From Amyelois transitella (lineage: Eukaryota; Arthropoda; Insecta; Lepidoptera; Pyralidae): 64,000 bases of DNA. The first letter of the stretch is position 1, and the number at the start of each line of letters is the position of its first letter. This document shows, in pieces, positions 40,514 through 49,405 of the stretch. The stretch is taken from the NCBI RefSeq assembly GCF_032362555.1, contig NC_083536.1:124001-188000 (forward strand), in the 5' to 3' direction. The position numbers and the translations under genes are program-made. The notes below the pieces were generated by a model. It was given only the letters and a program-made list of their open reading frames with translations. It ran no database searches and had not been told where the DNA came from.

Positions 40514-40936
40514 GTCGTCGCGAACACCAAGGCAGCGAGAGGGAAGCTTCACGGAGTCCTCTCCTCCAGCCTCCCCCTGTGGACGAAGCTCGGGATCTAC
40601 CGAGCATACATCAGATCCCGCCTCACGTACGCGGCCCCGGCGTGGTACGCCTACTGCTCTGAGACCAACAGAAGAAGACTCAGAGCCCAGGAGAACCTCA
40701 GTCTCAGAGCAGTCGTCGGCGCCCCGCGGTACGTGAGGAACTCGACGATCCTCAGGGACCTGAAGTGGGAGGGCCTTGACGACTTTGTGGCCAGGCTGGC
40801 CACGAAGATGTTCGAGAGGGCGGACGCATCAGCACATGAACACCTGCGCGGCATCGCGCCACTCCACGCCCGCCCTCCGGACCGTCGCGTGAAGCCCTCA
40901 CCTCGCTGCCTTGCGGCAGACGTCGTCGCCCAGTGA
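40514..40936 (+). pseudogene. Jockey-G ORF2 C-terminus
   Basis: 141 codons, open to the natural TGA at 40934-40936. They read VVANTKAARGKLHGVLSS, LWTKLGIYRAYIRSRLTYAAPAW, RAQENLSLRAVVGAPRYVRN and LKWEGLDDFVARLATKMFERA. This is the conserved end of Jockey ORF2 after the RT. The N-terminal 800 residues are missing, cut at the Gypsy-D LTR. Confidence 0.85.
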
Positions 40937-41230
40937 TGACGCCGCCGCCGATGGGAACTCCCAGAAGACAGAAGAAGAAGAGGATCCAGGCCGCCACGGC
41001 CGCTCCACTGACCTGCCTACAGCTGTAGGCAGCGATGAAGCCAACGAAGAGGGTCAAAAACCCTGACCGTTCGCTCCAACTCCTACACAAGGAGTTTGGG
41101 AAGACTACACGACAGCAGCCCCTTTCGCTGCCCGATTGTCGCCCGGTAAGGTTGTTGGTTGTGGTTGGCATCAATGAAAGTGAGTCTGTTCCATTTATTA
41201 TTTTTGATCGATATTTTGGTTGAGTTTTGT
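40937..41230 (+). other. Jockey-G 3' UTR with two hairpins
   Basis: No gene. CTGCCTACAGCTGTAGGCAG at 41013-41032 is a perfect 20-bp palindrome. AACTCCT (41078-41084) pairs with AGGAGTT (41090-41096) around a 5-base loop. Such structures often mark RT recognition in non-LTR elements. Confidence 0.6.
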
Positions 41231-41423
41231 TTTGATTATTAACGGTTGTTTGAAAATTGTTTTATAAATTAATTTGCTTTGATTGAAATAAATAAGGGTT
41301 AATTGTAATTGTCTTTTTTTTTTAAGTTTAAACCCATTTGGTCGCTAAGATCAGAAGTGGGATTGGCTTTCGCTCACAATCAGCCTTGCAAACAACTTAA
41401 ACAACCGTTAATTCTTAACAATT

Positions 41424-41909
41424 ATGCCACGTGTTAACCGTAAACGGTCAATTAGCAAAACACCGCCTCGTTCGGAACTCAAGCGTAGTGGTCGTTGCAA
41501 AACTCTGCTGCATAGCAAGCACCGTTCACGTTCGCGTTGTGATAGACCGCGTACACAGACCGGTTCCCATTCGCGTTATGATAGATCGCGTGCGCGCCGT
41601 GATAAGTCACGCTCGCGTTCACGTCGTAGATCGTGTTCGCACTCGCGTCCTGTCAGATCGCGTAATGATAGCACGCGTTCCCGTCATCGCTCGCGTTCTA
41701 AAGACAATAACCATTCACGTGAAAGGTCTACGTCACGCTCGATTAACTTGCAACGTCGCCGAAGCAAATCACGTTCCTATCCTCAAGATAACTCTGTTAA
41801 AGTGGCGTTAAGCGCGATTATGTCACGACTAAGCGGACTAAGAAGGAAATACTGCCAGCGGTTCGCATGTCCCGTCCTCCATTCGCGGTACTACGCCTCC
41901 TTTGGATAA
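41424..41909 (+). pseudogene. Gypsy-H gag N-terminal Arg/Ser-rich region
   Basis: An ATG at 41424 opens about 150 codons dominated by RS and SR dipeptides (RSRSRRRSCSHSR, RHRSRSKD). Composition is close to splicing-factor RS domains, and the tract is a degenerate 6-18 bp repeat at DNA level. The gag core lies in another frame from about 41870, so a small frameshift separates the two parts. A similar RS region occurs at 5611-6200. Confidence 0.7.
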
Positions 41910-42644
41910 AAGTAACTCGTGTACAACACAAGCGCTTGTAGATATGCTAGGCATGTTAACTAAAAACAAGCCCACCAATTATTATGTCTCAAATTTTGAC
42001 CCGGCCATAAATAACTTTGATGTGTGGTGCAATGAGGTGGAAAGGGCTAGGTGTGCGAATCGTTGGGATGATCTCGAGTGCTTTTCACGTGTAGCCCATT
42101 GTTTGAGAGGTGATGCAAAGATCTGGTTGAACGAGTGGACTACCAATGACCGCTCGTGGTCTAATTTTGTTAAGGAATTTAAGTCCCTGTGTCCACAAAA
42201 AAGGAATTACGCGCAAATTCTTCATGAGGTGATAAATTCCACGTCTGATAAATTTAAATCATATGCAGAGTATGCGCGTTGTTCTTTACTACGGTTACGT
42301 GTCGTTAATGGATTAAGCGAAGAACTTATGGTACAAATAGTTATTTACGGGATTGGTGATATCCAAGTACGCGCCGCAGCTACAAACGTTGACTTGACAA
42401 CAGAAAATCTAGTCTCATTTTTAGCTACTTATGTTAAACCTACCCCCAAATTTGATAATCGTGATTTTGATAAACAAACTTTTTCAAATTCACACGCAGC
42501 TAAAAAGCGACCTCATGATTATTCTAGCAGAAACGAAAATAAGTGTTTTATTTGCGGCCAAACGGGCCATTATAAAGACAAGTGTTCGAAGAGGCGCGAC
42601 ATTACCGATAAGACCAGTGCAGGTGGTAAAATCTTATGTGGAGT
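41890..42644 (+). pseudogene. Gypsy-H gag core and zinc knuckle
   Basis: It reads NYYVSNFDPAINNFDVWCNE, then WDDLECFSRVAHCLRGDAKI, WSNFVKEFKSLCPQKRNY and LSEELMVQIVIYGIGD, a canonical insect gypsy capsid. One CCHC knuckle follows (CFICGQTGHYKDKC). The frame stays open past the junction at about 42644, but what follows is antisense BEL-A and not gag. Confidence 0.85.
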
Positions 42645-43411
42645 TCAAGCGTTAGTATCAAATTGTATGACGTCTTCACTTTGCATTGCGGACGACTTGT
42701 CCAAGAGGTCGGGACTATTAGAAATCCACTTCGTGAGATTAAAGCCACCAGAGGCAAACATTTGGATCAACTCGGACTTGGCCTTTAGAGCGACGTCTGC
42801 GCCATCCATAGATGTGATGAAATCATCCATGTACATGTGAGTTTCAGCTTCTGTGGCGGCGAGAGGAAATTGATCGCGGCTATCGGCAGCTAGCTGGCGA
42901 ATGACTCTCATGGCAAGGTAAGGGGAACTTGATATACCGAAAGATACACGATTGAACTCGAACGTATCGATATCAGATCTAGAATCGAATCGATATAAAA
43001 TACGTTGAAAAGCGTGATGAGTGGGAGTAAGTTTCAATTGAAAATACATCTTTTCAATGTCTGCAGATAGGGCCACAGAGAACATGCGTAAATTTAATAA
43101 AAGGTCAAATATACTTGTCTGTAAATTCGGACCTGTATAAAGAAGGTCATTAAGGGACTTTCCACTAGTAGTTTTACTACTGGCGTCAATAACGATACGA
43201 GTTTTCGAAGTGAGTTTGTCGGGGCGATAAACAGCTCTGTGCGGAATATAATAAGAGCTATCATCCGACGATGCATTTTCAACCTTAGATAAGTAACCTT
43301 TATCAATATAACTTTGCAAAGTGTCGTTGTAATTCGTACGTAAATCAGGATTACTATCAAGTTTTTTCTCTAAATTCAGTAAACGGCGTTTAGCGATAAA
43401 ATGAGAATTTC
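42645..43411 (-). pseudogene. BEL-A reverse transcriptase, partial
   Basis: On the minus strand it reads YYIPHRAVYRPDKLTSKTRI, VIDASSKTTSGKSLNDLLY, SADIEKMYFQLKLTPTHHAF, FNRVSFGISSSPYLAMRVIR and MYMDDFITSMDG (YMDD active site), ending at MQSEDVIQFDTNA (42645). Upstream sequence to 43411 includes LNLEKKLDSNPD-like and NDTLQSY parts in a shifted frame (43320-43411). The next domain (Pao/RNase H) is found 38 kb away at 2965-4796 on the same strand. Confidence 0.88.
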
Positions 43412-44047
43412 CTAATTCTGAAGGATTATGTTTAATGACGGGAGATGCACAGTATAACGACCGGTACTATCTCGAGAATAAGTTGACTTGAAGATTTCTT
43501 CACAGGCCTGATCGTTAGGGCTCATATGAGTTTTATGAGGGACATTGTCGAGTTTCCAAAAGCGTTGAGTAATTGATTCTAGCGTTGAGGTTTCTTCAGT
43601 ATAACAAAAGAAAGTTTTATTATTAGCATTGCGACAGGGCTTGATGCGCGTAACAGCAGCCTTACCCATGGCTACATATCCAAGAGTAGTTTCTAACGCA
43701 ACTACGGAAGAATGCGGTGAAGTCACTTTGTCACTTCCTAACAGAAACGGGAAGAGCTCGTTACCAATTAAACAATCCACCTCGCCGGGCGTGTGGTAAT
43801 TATAGTCAGCCATTGGTAAGTCACTAAATTGAGTTAATTTAGAAATATCTAACTCATAGTTGGGTAGGTGGTCGGTGATCGAGTCAATAACACGCGCAAC
43901 TATATCATACGAACACATAGGATCGAAACGGGAATGGAATTTCAGAGTAGTGACTCCGTATGATACACTTTCGGTCTGACCGATACCTTTAATCGAGGAG
44001 GAAGCGGGAGTTATTTTTAAATTTAATCGATCACAGCAAGATAGACG
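43412..44047 (-). pseudogene. BEL-A protease region, with active site deleted
   Basis: It matches the DUF1758-type BEL protease C-terminal part: CDRLNLKITPASSSIKGIGQ, then VDCLIGNELFPFLL, TTLGYVAMGK, and FWKLDNVPH with CEEIFKSTYSRDSTGRYTVH that precedes the RT. The part with the catalytic Asp (normally directly before CDRLNL) is missing, and a TAA at 44048-44050 ends the gag frame at the break. This is an internal deletion. Confidence 0.8.
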
Positions 44048-45514
44048 TTAATTATGTCGCTTATTCTTATTAAAAACATAAACGGAAGCAGTAGGTAAAA
44101 CGACGGTATTACCTAGCTCATTACAACGAGACGAAGTAACAACGGACAGCGCAACATTATTTAAATTTGCGCGCGTATTCGAGTCTGCGTGTACTTGCTG
44201 CATAGAATTCGACTGTGTGAGCGTATCGGCAACAGGGGCTGAATACGGTGCGTGCGAGTGAGACGGATAGCTCACTGACGTCGCCTTGTGACTAGACGGC
44301 GTGATAGCACTTTGAGTATCATGCATGTGCAACAAAGAATGATGTCTTTGCTGACAAATATTACAGTTACGTTGAGAACGACAGACTGCAGTATTATGAA
44401 ATCCGAGGCAATTAATACAAAAATTGTACTTAGTGACTAAATTATTTCTGGAAACTGGAGTCTGATTCAAGAAATATTGACACTTATACAATGCGTGTGA
44501 AGGTTGAGAATTGCATATCAAACAATTGTAAGATAGTGAGTTTTTTGAATTAGAATTACGTATGTATGTTTTGGTATTTATCTGATCGGTGTTAGCGAAA
44601 TAATTATGCGTTGCTTTATTTTTGTTAGTATTTTTATTAGCGTTCGAGGGTAGCGTTTTTTTCATAGTATAGGCAGACGAACGAAGCGTTTGTATCTTGT
44701 TTTGATGATTGACACATGAATGCATTTGCTCAAATAACCTTACTGTCTCTTTGTCAAGTTTATTGAGTGCTATATGCGTAAAAATATAATCGGACAAGTT
44801 ATCGATTTTTAATCTGCGTAACGCAGATTCGGCCGAGCAAAATTGCTCCAAGAATGTATCAAGCGATTGGCCAGTCTTAAAATTAATCATTTGGTCAATA
44901 TACAATGACGCTTGGACTCTGATATCTTGGTATTTCTTCAAAAGCGCGTTCCAAATAATCAAATAATTGTCTGACGTGGGAGGTATACCGGAACATACTG
45001 TTAGGGCTTTACCTGTTAGTTTGCCTACTAGATACTGAACCTTCTCCGCATCCGTCAAGCGGGGATTTTCGTGAATTAAACTCTTAAAGTTTTCATAAAA
45101 GAGTGACCATTTTGTGGGGGTACCATCAAATGATATCAAATTAAGCGGGGGTAATTTCTTATTCAACAATTCAAACTTTTGATCGCACCTGGAAATCTTA
45201 CAGTTGTATTTATTTTCGCAAGCTTTAATATGACAATAAAGTTGGTCAAAAGATTTCATACTGGAGTAATCCGGTTTTGATTTTGGATCAAAAGAGATTT
45301 GAGCTATGGCTAAATCATCGAGCGTTTGCATAAAATCAGTCCTAGTTTTTTCAAGCGACTGTACCATTATCAAGAACTGCTCTTTGTTTGTTTCATTGGA
45401 AATATCTTTACTCAGTGTATATGCGTCTTGAATAATAGCAAAAAGATGTTCCTTTTTTGCTGTTAATCGAACAATTTCGGGAGAATATGCACATTCAGAC
45501 TTTTGTTTCGACAT
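44048..45514 (-). CDS. BEL-A gag (DUF1759 type) with zinc fingers
   Basis: 488 codons from the ATG at 45514. The helical N-terminus is followed by the BEL gag core (LPPLNLISFDGTPTKWSLFYENFKSLIHENPRL, KVQYLVGKLTGKA, WNALLKKYQD). The C-terminal part has cysteine clusters CLICNSQPSHALYKC, CINCLGFHNTAVC and CNICQQRHHSLLH of the BEL zinc-finger pattern. The frame is intact over the whole gag, unlike the rest of the element. Confidence 0.88.
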   Translation of the reverse strand: MSKQKSECAYSPEIVRLTAKKEHLFAIIQDAYTLSKDISNETNKEQFLIMVQSLEKTRTDFMQTLDDLAIAQISFDPKSKPDYSSMKSFDQLYCHIKACENKYNCKISRCDQKFELLNKKLPPLNLISFDGTPTKWSLFYENFKSLIHENPRLTDAEKVQYLVGKLTGKALTVCSGIPPTSDNYLIIWNALLKKYQDIRVQASLYIDQMINFKTGQSLDTFLEQFCSAESALRRLKIDNLSDYIFTHIALNKLDKETVRLFEQMHSCVNHQNKIQTLRSSAYTMKKTLPSNANKNTNKNKATHNYFANTDQINTKTYIRNSNSKNSLSYNCLICNSQPSHALYKCQYFLNQTPVSRNNLVTKYNFCINCLGFHNTAVCRSQRNCNICQQRHHSLLHMHDTQSAITPSSHKATSVSYPSHSHAPYSAPVADTLTQSNSMQQVHADSNTRANLNNVALSVVTSSRCNELGNTVVLPTASVYVFNKNKRHN

Positions 45515-46330
45515 TTTTAATTGAAAATATGTAAAAAATTACTTTAATGAAACTAGAAAATAAATTTATAAAATAAATCGGTGAAAATAAATATGGCGGC
45601 GATGTCGATAAATAATTTGACGCAGATTCGTAACAAAAAATATCAAATTATCTCGAAAAATACAATTGAACGAATAGTTGTTATGCGTAATATATATTCT
45701 ATTGTGAATATATAAGATAATAAATTATTATATATAAGGGAACCATATGAGTTTATGAGTTTTTAAGCGAATGAAAGTGTAGCGTAATGTAGGTAGTTAA
45801 GTATGTAGTAATGAGATGCGTTGCGTGGTGCGTTGGAATTAAGTAAAATATACGATATTAATAGCGTGTGAGAAGTATTGCGTTGAAGAAGAGTAATGTG
45901 AGGATAGCAGATAGGGATACGGCTCGTGAGGAACACTTGGTCTCGCGGAAGGATATGGACAAGGGGTACCTTTGATCCGTAACTCGAGCTCTCGTCCAGC
46001 GCCGGTATCTTCCACGATCCAAAGGGTAGTTCTTGGGAAACACAAATCACTGCACTTCACAAATTAACCCCGGGGTGCGTAGTTAATAAAGTTTTAGCGT
46101 CTTTGATGAATTTTGCGAATATTCACAACCGATGCAGAGAGCGATGCAGTTGCGCGCGGAGAGGAATTAGAACGTTTTCTTTTAAATTATTTTGACATTT
46201 GTGAAAGGAGTGAGAGTGGGACAGGAATAGGATTGAGTGCATGCGTGAAAGAGTGCGTGTATGTAGTGTTGCGTTTATTAAAAATATATTAAAAAATAAA
46301 TAATTGGCGAAGACAAGTAATTTTTTATAC
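45515..46330 (-). other. BEL-A 5' leader, possible LTR
   Basis: AT-rich sequence with a GC-richer middle (45880-46070). It precedes gag on the minus strand, so it should hold the primer site and 5' LTR. I could not prove an LTR because the 3' end of BEL-A is truncated. Confidence 0.35.
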
Positions 46331-46342
46331 TACAATCCCAGT

Positions 46343-46623
46343 AGTATAAAGTGGCCGTGTGGTTCCCGGCACCAATGAAAAAAGAATAGGACCACTCCAT
46401 ATCTTTCCCATGGATGTCGTAAAAGGCGACTAAGGGATAGGCTTACACAATTGGGATTCTTTTTTTTTAGGCGATGGGCTAGCAACCTGTCACTATTTGA
46501 AACTCAATTCTATCATAAAGCCAAATAGCTGAACGTGGCCATTTAGTCTTTTCAAGACTGTTGGCTCTGTCTACCCCGCAAGGGATATAGACGTGACAAT
46601 ATGTATGTACGTATGTATGTATG
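46343..46623 (+). mobile_element. Short non-autonomous retroposon with TATG tail
   Basis: 281 bp flanked by TACAATCCCAGT (46331-46342 and 46624-46635), a 12-bp duplication. It contains CCATGGATGTCGTAAAAGGC, GGCTCTGTCTACCCCGCAAG and a TATG/TACG repeat tail. I recognise this repeat from lepidopteran genomes. The tail type matches the RTE at 24440-24463, so RTE enzymes probably mobilise it. It has no ORF. Confidence 0.85.
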
Positions 46624-46640
46624 TACAATCCCAGTTATAA

Positions 46641-47377
46641 TCATATATGTTTGACCTTAATGATCTCTTGGTCTTCTTCTGAATATTTTACAATATCTTT
46701 CAATGATATGGCATTTTGTTTTGTCATCTCTACAATTTGATGTATGTCGTCTTGAATAGAATTAACGGCTGGTTTTTCCGAGTGGCACAATCTAGATAAA
46801 CTATCCGCAATGTCTTCTTTACCTGGCTTATAAACCACCTTAAAATCATATGTCTGCAGTCGCATAACCCAACGCTCGATTCTTGCACATGGCTTATATT
46901 TGGGTCCAAATATGACTTCCAGAGGTTTATGATCCGTTACAAGTTCAAATTGCTTTCCATAAAGAAAAACGTGAAAATGCTCCACAGCCCAAACCAGTGC
47001 AAGCGTTTCCTTTTCAGTTTGGCAGTATCTTCGTTCACAGTCAGTCAATGTTTTGTGCCCGTACGCAATAATTCGGGGACCTTTATTATTCATTTGAACT
47101 AAAACTCCACCTAATGCTACAGGGCTGGCGTCAGCTATTACTATAGTTCTGTCCTTCACGTCATAGAAGCACAGGGTAGGAATATTAGATAATGCTAATT
47201 TTAATTCTGCAAACGCATTTTTTGGTTATGTCTCCAGTTTTTGGTAATTTCTGATGCTTTCCCCGACTTTTTCCGAAGTAACTCTTTGAGGGGTTCAGTT
47301 GTAGTGGCTAAGTTAGGAATCCATTTCCCGACAAAGTTTATTAAACCCAAGAAGCTCTGAAGTTCACCTATGTTTAT
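46641..47377 (-). pseudogene. Gypsy-B end of RT and RNase H
   Basis: From 47377: NIGELQSFLGLINFVGKWIP and PLKELLRKK, then a frameshift in an A-run near 47222. From there NAFAELKLALSNIPTLCFYDV and the RNase H motifs IADASPVALGGVLV, TEKETLALVWAVEHF, TDHKPLEVIF and KPGKEDIADSLSRL. It ends with stops near 46650, next to the retroposon at 46343-46623. No integrase follows. Confidence 0.88.
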
Positions 47378-47525
47378 AATGCTGCAGTGTAGTTTGTTCC
47401 GCCGCTTCTTCTACACATGCGCTTTGGAAGCGGTAGTAGTTATAATTAGATTTAAGTTATGTGACGTCAATAAGTGATACCTTATATCCAATTTTGAAAA
47501 TAAATCTATTCTATTCTATTCTATA
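47378..47525 (+). mobile_element. Short retroposon or LINE 3' tail with TTCTA repeats
   Basis: About 148 bp. It contains the module AATGCTGCAGTGTAGTTTGT through TGACGTCA (47379-47469), shared with the 3' UTR of LINE-D (11327-11417), and ends in ATTCT repeats. TATA occurs at both edges as a likely duplication. It splits the Gypsy-B RT frame (AP|INIGEL). Confidence 0.75.
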
Positions 47526-47584
47526 GGTGCTCGAAATCCTTGTATACTTGAAACATATTTCTGTAAAGGTGTTAGTCTAGTTTT

Positions 47585-48190
47585 CCTCTTCGTCCTTTGA
47601 ACTGTTTGTATGCGGACGTGTCGCAGTAATTTCTCTTAAAAATTCTATTACTATTTTCAAAAGTGTAAACAATTTACTGTAATAAGTGCTTTGATTTAAG
47701 TGTGACAATTCTGTGAGCGAATACTAGATAAAAATAAAATATTCCATTATACCGATCCGGCTACGACGCGGAGTAGCGAGCGCGGGGACTTACTTCACCC
47801 TGCGAAAACAGTCAGTTGATATTTTTGTCTCTTTCTCACTACTGGCTTCGTTTGAACTCGTGTGGCATCGTCGGCGCTAACGCAATTCATTGTATGTGCT
47901 ACGAGGATTCTACGAATCGCTACGCCACCGCCCCGCCGTGTGCTACGAGCTGTGGCCCCCACCTAGTCGATCTACGAGTTACATTGTCACTGCTACTTGC
48001 CACGGTCCGCTGCGAGGAGCATTATATGTAGTTTGTATACATTTCTAATTGTCACAATAAACAAATACGCTACGATTTGACTGCCTCTGCCAAATAATAT
48101 ATATTGCTACGGAATAGTCTGAGTTCGGATAGTTATAACTGTGATTCGAACAACCATAACAACATACACTTAAAGGTGAATTCAACTAGG
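47585..48190 (+). promoter_or_regulatory. LINE-C 5' UTR
   Basis: 606 bp, no gene. Full-length insertion implies it carries the internal promoter. CAGTCAGT-like initiator sequence occurs at 47810-47816. Nothing further can be shown. Confidence 0.5.
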
Positions 48191-49066
48191 ATGGCGGATA
48201 TGGATAAATCTTTATCAGACTCCGACATTAGCCAATTGTGCAAAGATAAGACGTCACCGCAATTTATATTTACTCGCAGTAAAAGGAGACGTGCGGAAGA
48301 TAATATTGCTGGACCATCACTAGATATTAAGGATGAGCTAACCCGTCTTTCCTCACTCTTAATTGAACAGCAACGCGAAATAAAGAAGATGAGTAATATG
48401 ATTAATGAGGTACACCTGACCAACACTAAAATTGAAAGTTCTGTTACTTTTTTATCGGCTCAGAATGAAGCTCTTTTGAATAAAGTCCAACAACTAGAAG
48501 TTGATGCTAAAAAGGACCGAGAATACATAACGATGTTGGAGAACAAGCTTGAGGAAAGTCAGATGCTCAGTCGCAAGACAAATATTGAAATTAAGAATGT
48601 GCCGAAACAGGCCGGCGAGACAAAGGATGTTTTGGTGGGGATGGTAATTACCCTCTCCACAAACATAAATTGCACTATGGATAAAAAGGACATAGTTGAC
48701 ATTTATAGAGTAAAAAGTCGCAGGGAAGGAGAAAATAAATCCCCCATCGTGGTGGAAACATCCTCAACATTTTTGAAAGCCGATTTTATGAGACACTGTA
48801 AATCTTTTAATGTACAGCAAAAGAACAAGCTCACTGCAAAGCATCTGGGACTACATACTAAGGAGGACACCCCCATATTTGTAACAGAGCACCTTACACC
48901 CAAAGGCTCAAGATTATATTTTCTAGCGCGTGAATTGGTCAAATCTAGAAGGTTCAAATATTGTTGGACAGCTTATGGCAAGATCTATTTGAGGAAAGAT
49001 GATACTTCGCCTATTATCTTAATTAAGTCTGAAGCTCAAATTCAAAAATTAGGTCTGGAGTCGTGA
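48191..49066 (+). CDS. LINE-C ORF1 protein, coiled coil plus FP25K-like C-terminus
   Basis: I start it at the ATG 48191 (MADMDKSLSDSDIS), as upstream in-frame codons hold no ATG. 291 aa. A basic patch (RSKRRRAED) lies near residue 33, followed by a coiled coil (about 45-145, LLIEQQREIKKMSNMINEV through AKKDREYITMLENKLEE). A FP25K-like C-terminal part follows, with IEIKNVPK, KSRREGENKSPIVVE, KHLGLHTKEDTPIFVTEH, YFLARELVKSRR, YCWTAYGKIYLRKDDTSP and ILIKSEAQI. The protein is expected to coat the element RNA. Complete and undamaged. Confidence 0.88.
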   Translation: MADMDKSLSDSDISQLCKDKTSPQFIFTRSKRRRAEDNIAGPSLDIKDELTRLSSLLIEQQREIKKMSNMINEVHLTNTKIESSVTFLSAQNEALLNKVQQLEVDAKKDREYITMLENKLEESQMLSRKTNIEIKNVPKQAGETKDVLVGMVITLSTNINCTMDKKDIVDIYRVKSRREGENKSPIVVETSSTFLKADFMRHCKSFNVQQKNKLTAKHLGLHTKEDTPIFVTEHLTPKGSRLYFLARELVKSRRFKYCWTAYGKIYLRKDDTSPIILIKSEAQIQKLGLES

Positions 49067-49105
49067 CTATCTCTACGCCCTTTTATCTACTTTCCCATTT
49101 CTAAT

Positions 49106-49405
49106 TTGTTAAGATATCTGCCTATGCTATACGTTTTTGTCTTTTCAATTTTTATCATGTACTCTGTAACTGTTCATAATATTAATACTACACACAAAAC
49201 ACAAATTGTCAAATATACAAAAAAACACACACAAATCTATAAAAATATTCTTCTACTACCAATTGTAAAATACAATGCAATATTCGTCCCATATACTATT
49301 TTTGATTGCGTAAAAAATTATTATTATAATAAAAATTCATTATTAACATGCATCACTTTTCTAAATTTCACACACATTTCTTTTAGATACCTATTTTATG
49401 GATAG
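49106..49405 (+). other. Inter-ORF hydrophobic reading frame in LINE-C
   Basis: A 99-codon open frame between ORF1 and ORF2, overlapping the ORF2 start by 8 bp. The first ATG is at 49124. It is rich in Phe, Tyr, Ile and Leu. LINE-A has a similar one at 1219-1608. Chance in AT-rich DNA cannot be excluded. Confidence 0.25.

Larger units (their letters stand above)
32383..41230 (+). mobile_element. Jockey-type LINE (Jockey-G) parts flanking Gypsy-D
   Basis: ORF1 pieces lie at 32383-34233 and the ORF2 end plus 3' UTR at 40514-41230. Gypsy-D sits between them. The flanks are not contiguous in a normal Jockey element, since everything from mid ORF1 to late ORF2 is missing, so this is a deleted or recombined copy. 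Confidence 0.7.
41340..42644 (+). mobile_element. Gypsy-H, 5' part of a gypsy element (leader, RS region, gag)
   Basis: The leader has TCAGAAGTGGGAT at 41351-41363, shared with 5189-5201. The RS-rich region (41424-41890) and gag core with one zinc knuckle follow. It stops at about 42644 against BEL-A sequence, so pol is missing. The LTR is not identified. Confidence 0.75.

Noticed and set aside
42645..42840. C-terminal extension of the Gypsy-H gag
   Set aside because: This stretch is antisense BEL-A RT; the frame is open only by chance.
45763..46060. Small minus-strand frames in the BEL-A leader
   Set aside because: Three overlapping frames with no shared motif or family; more likely LTR or leader sequence.
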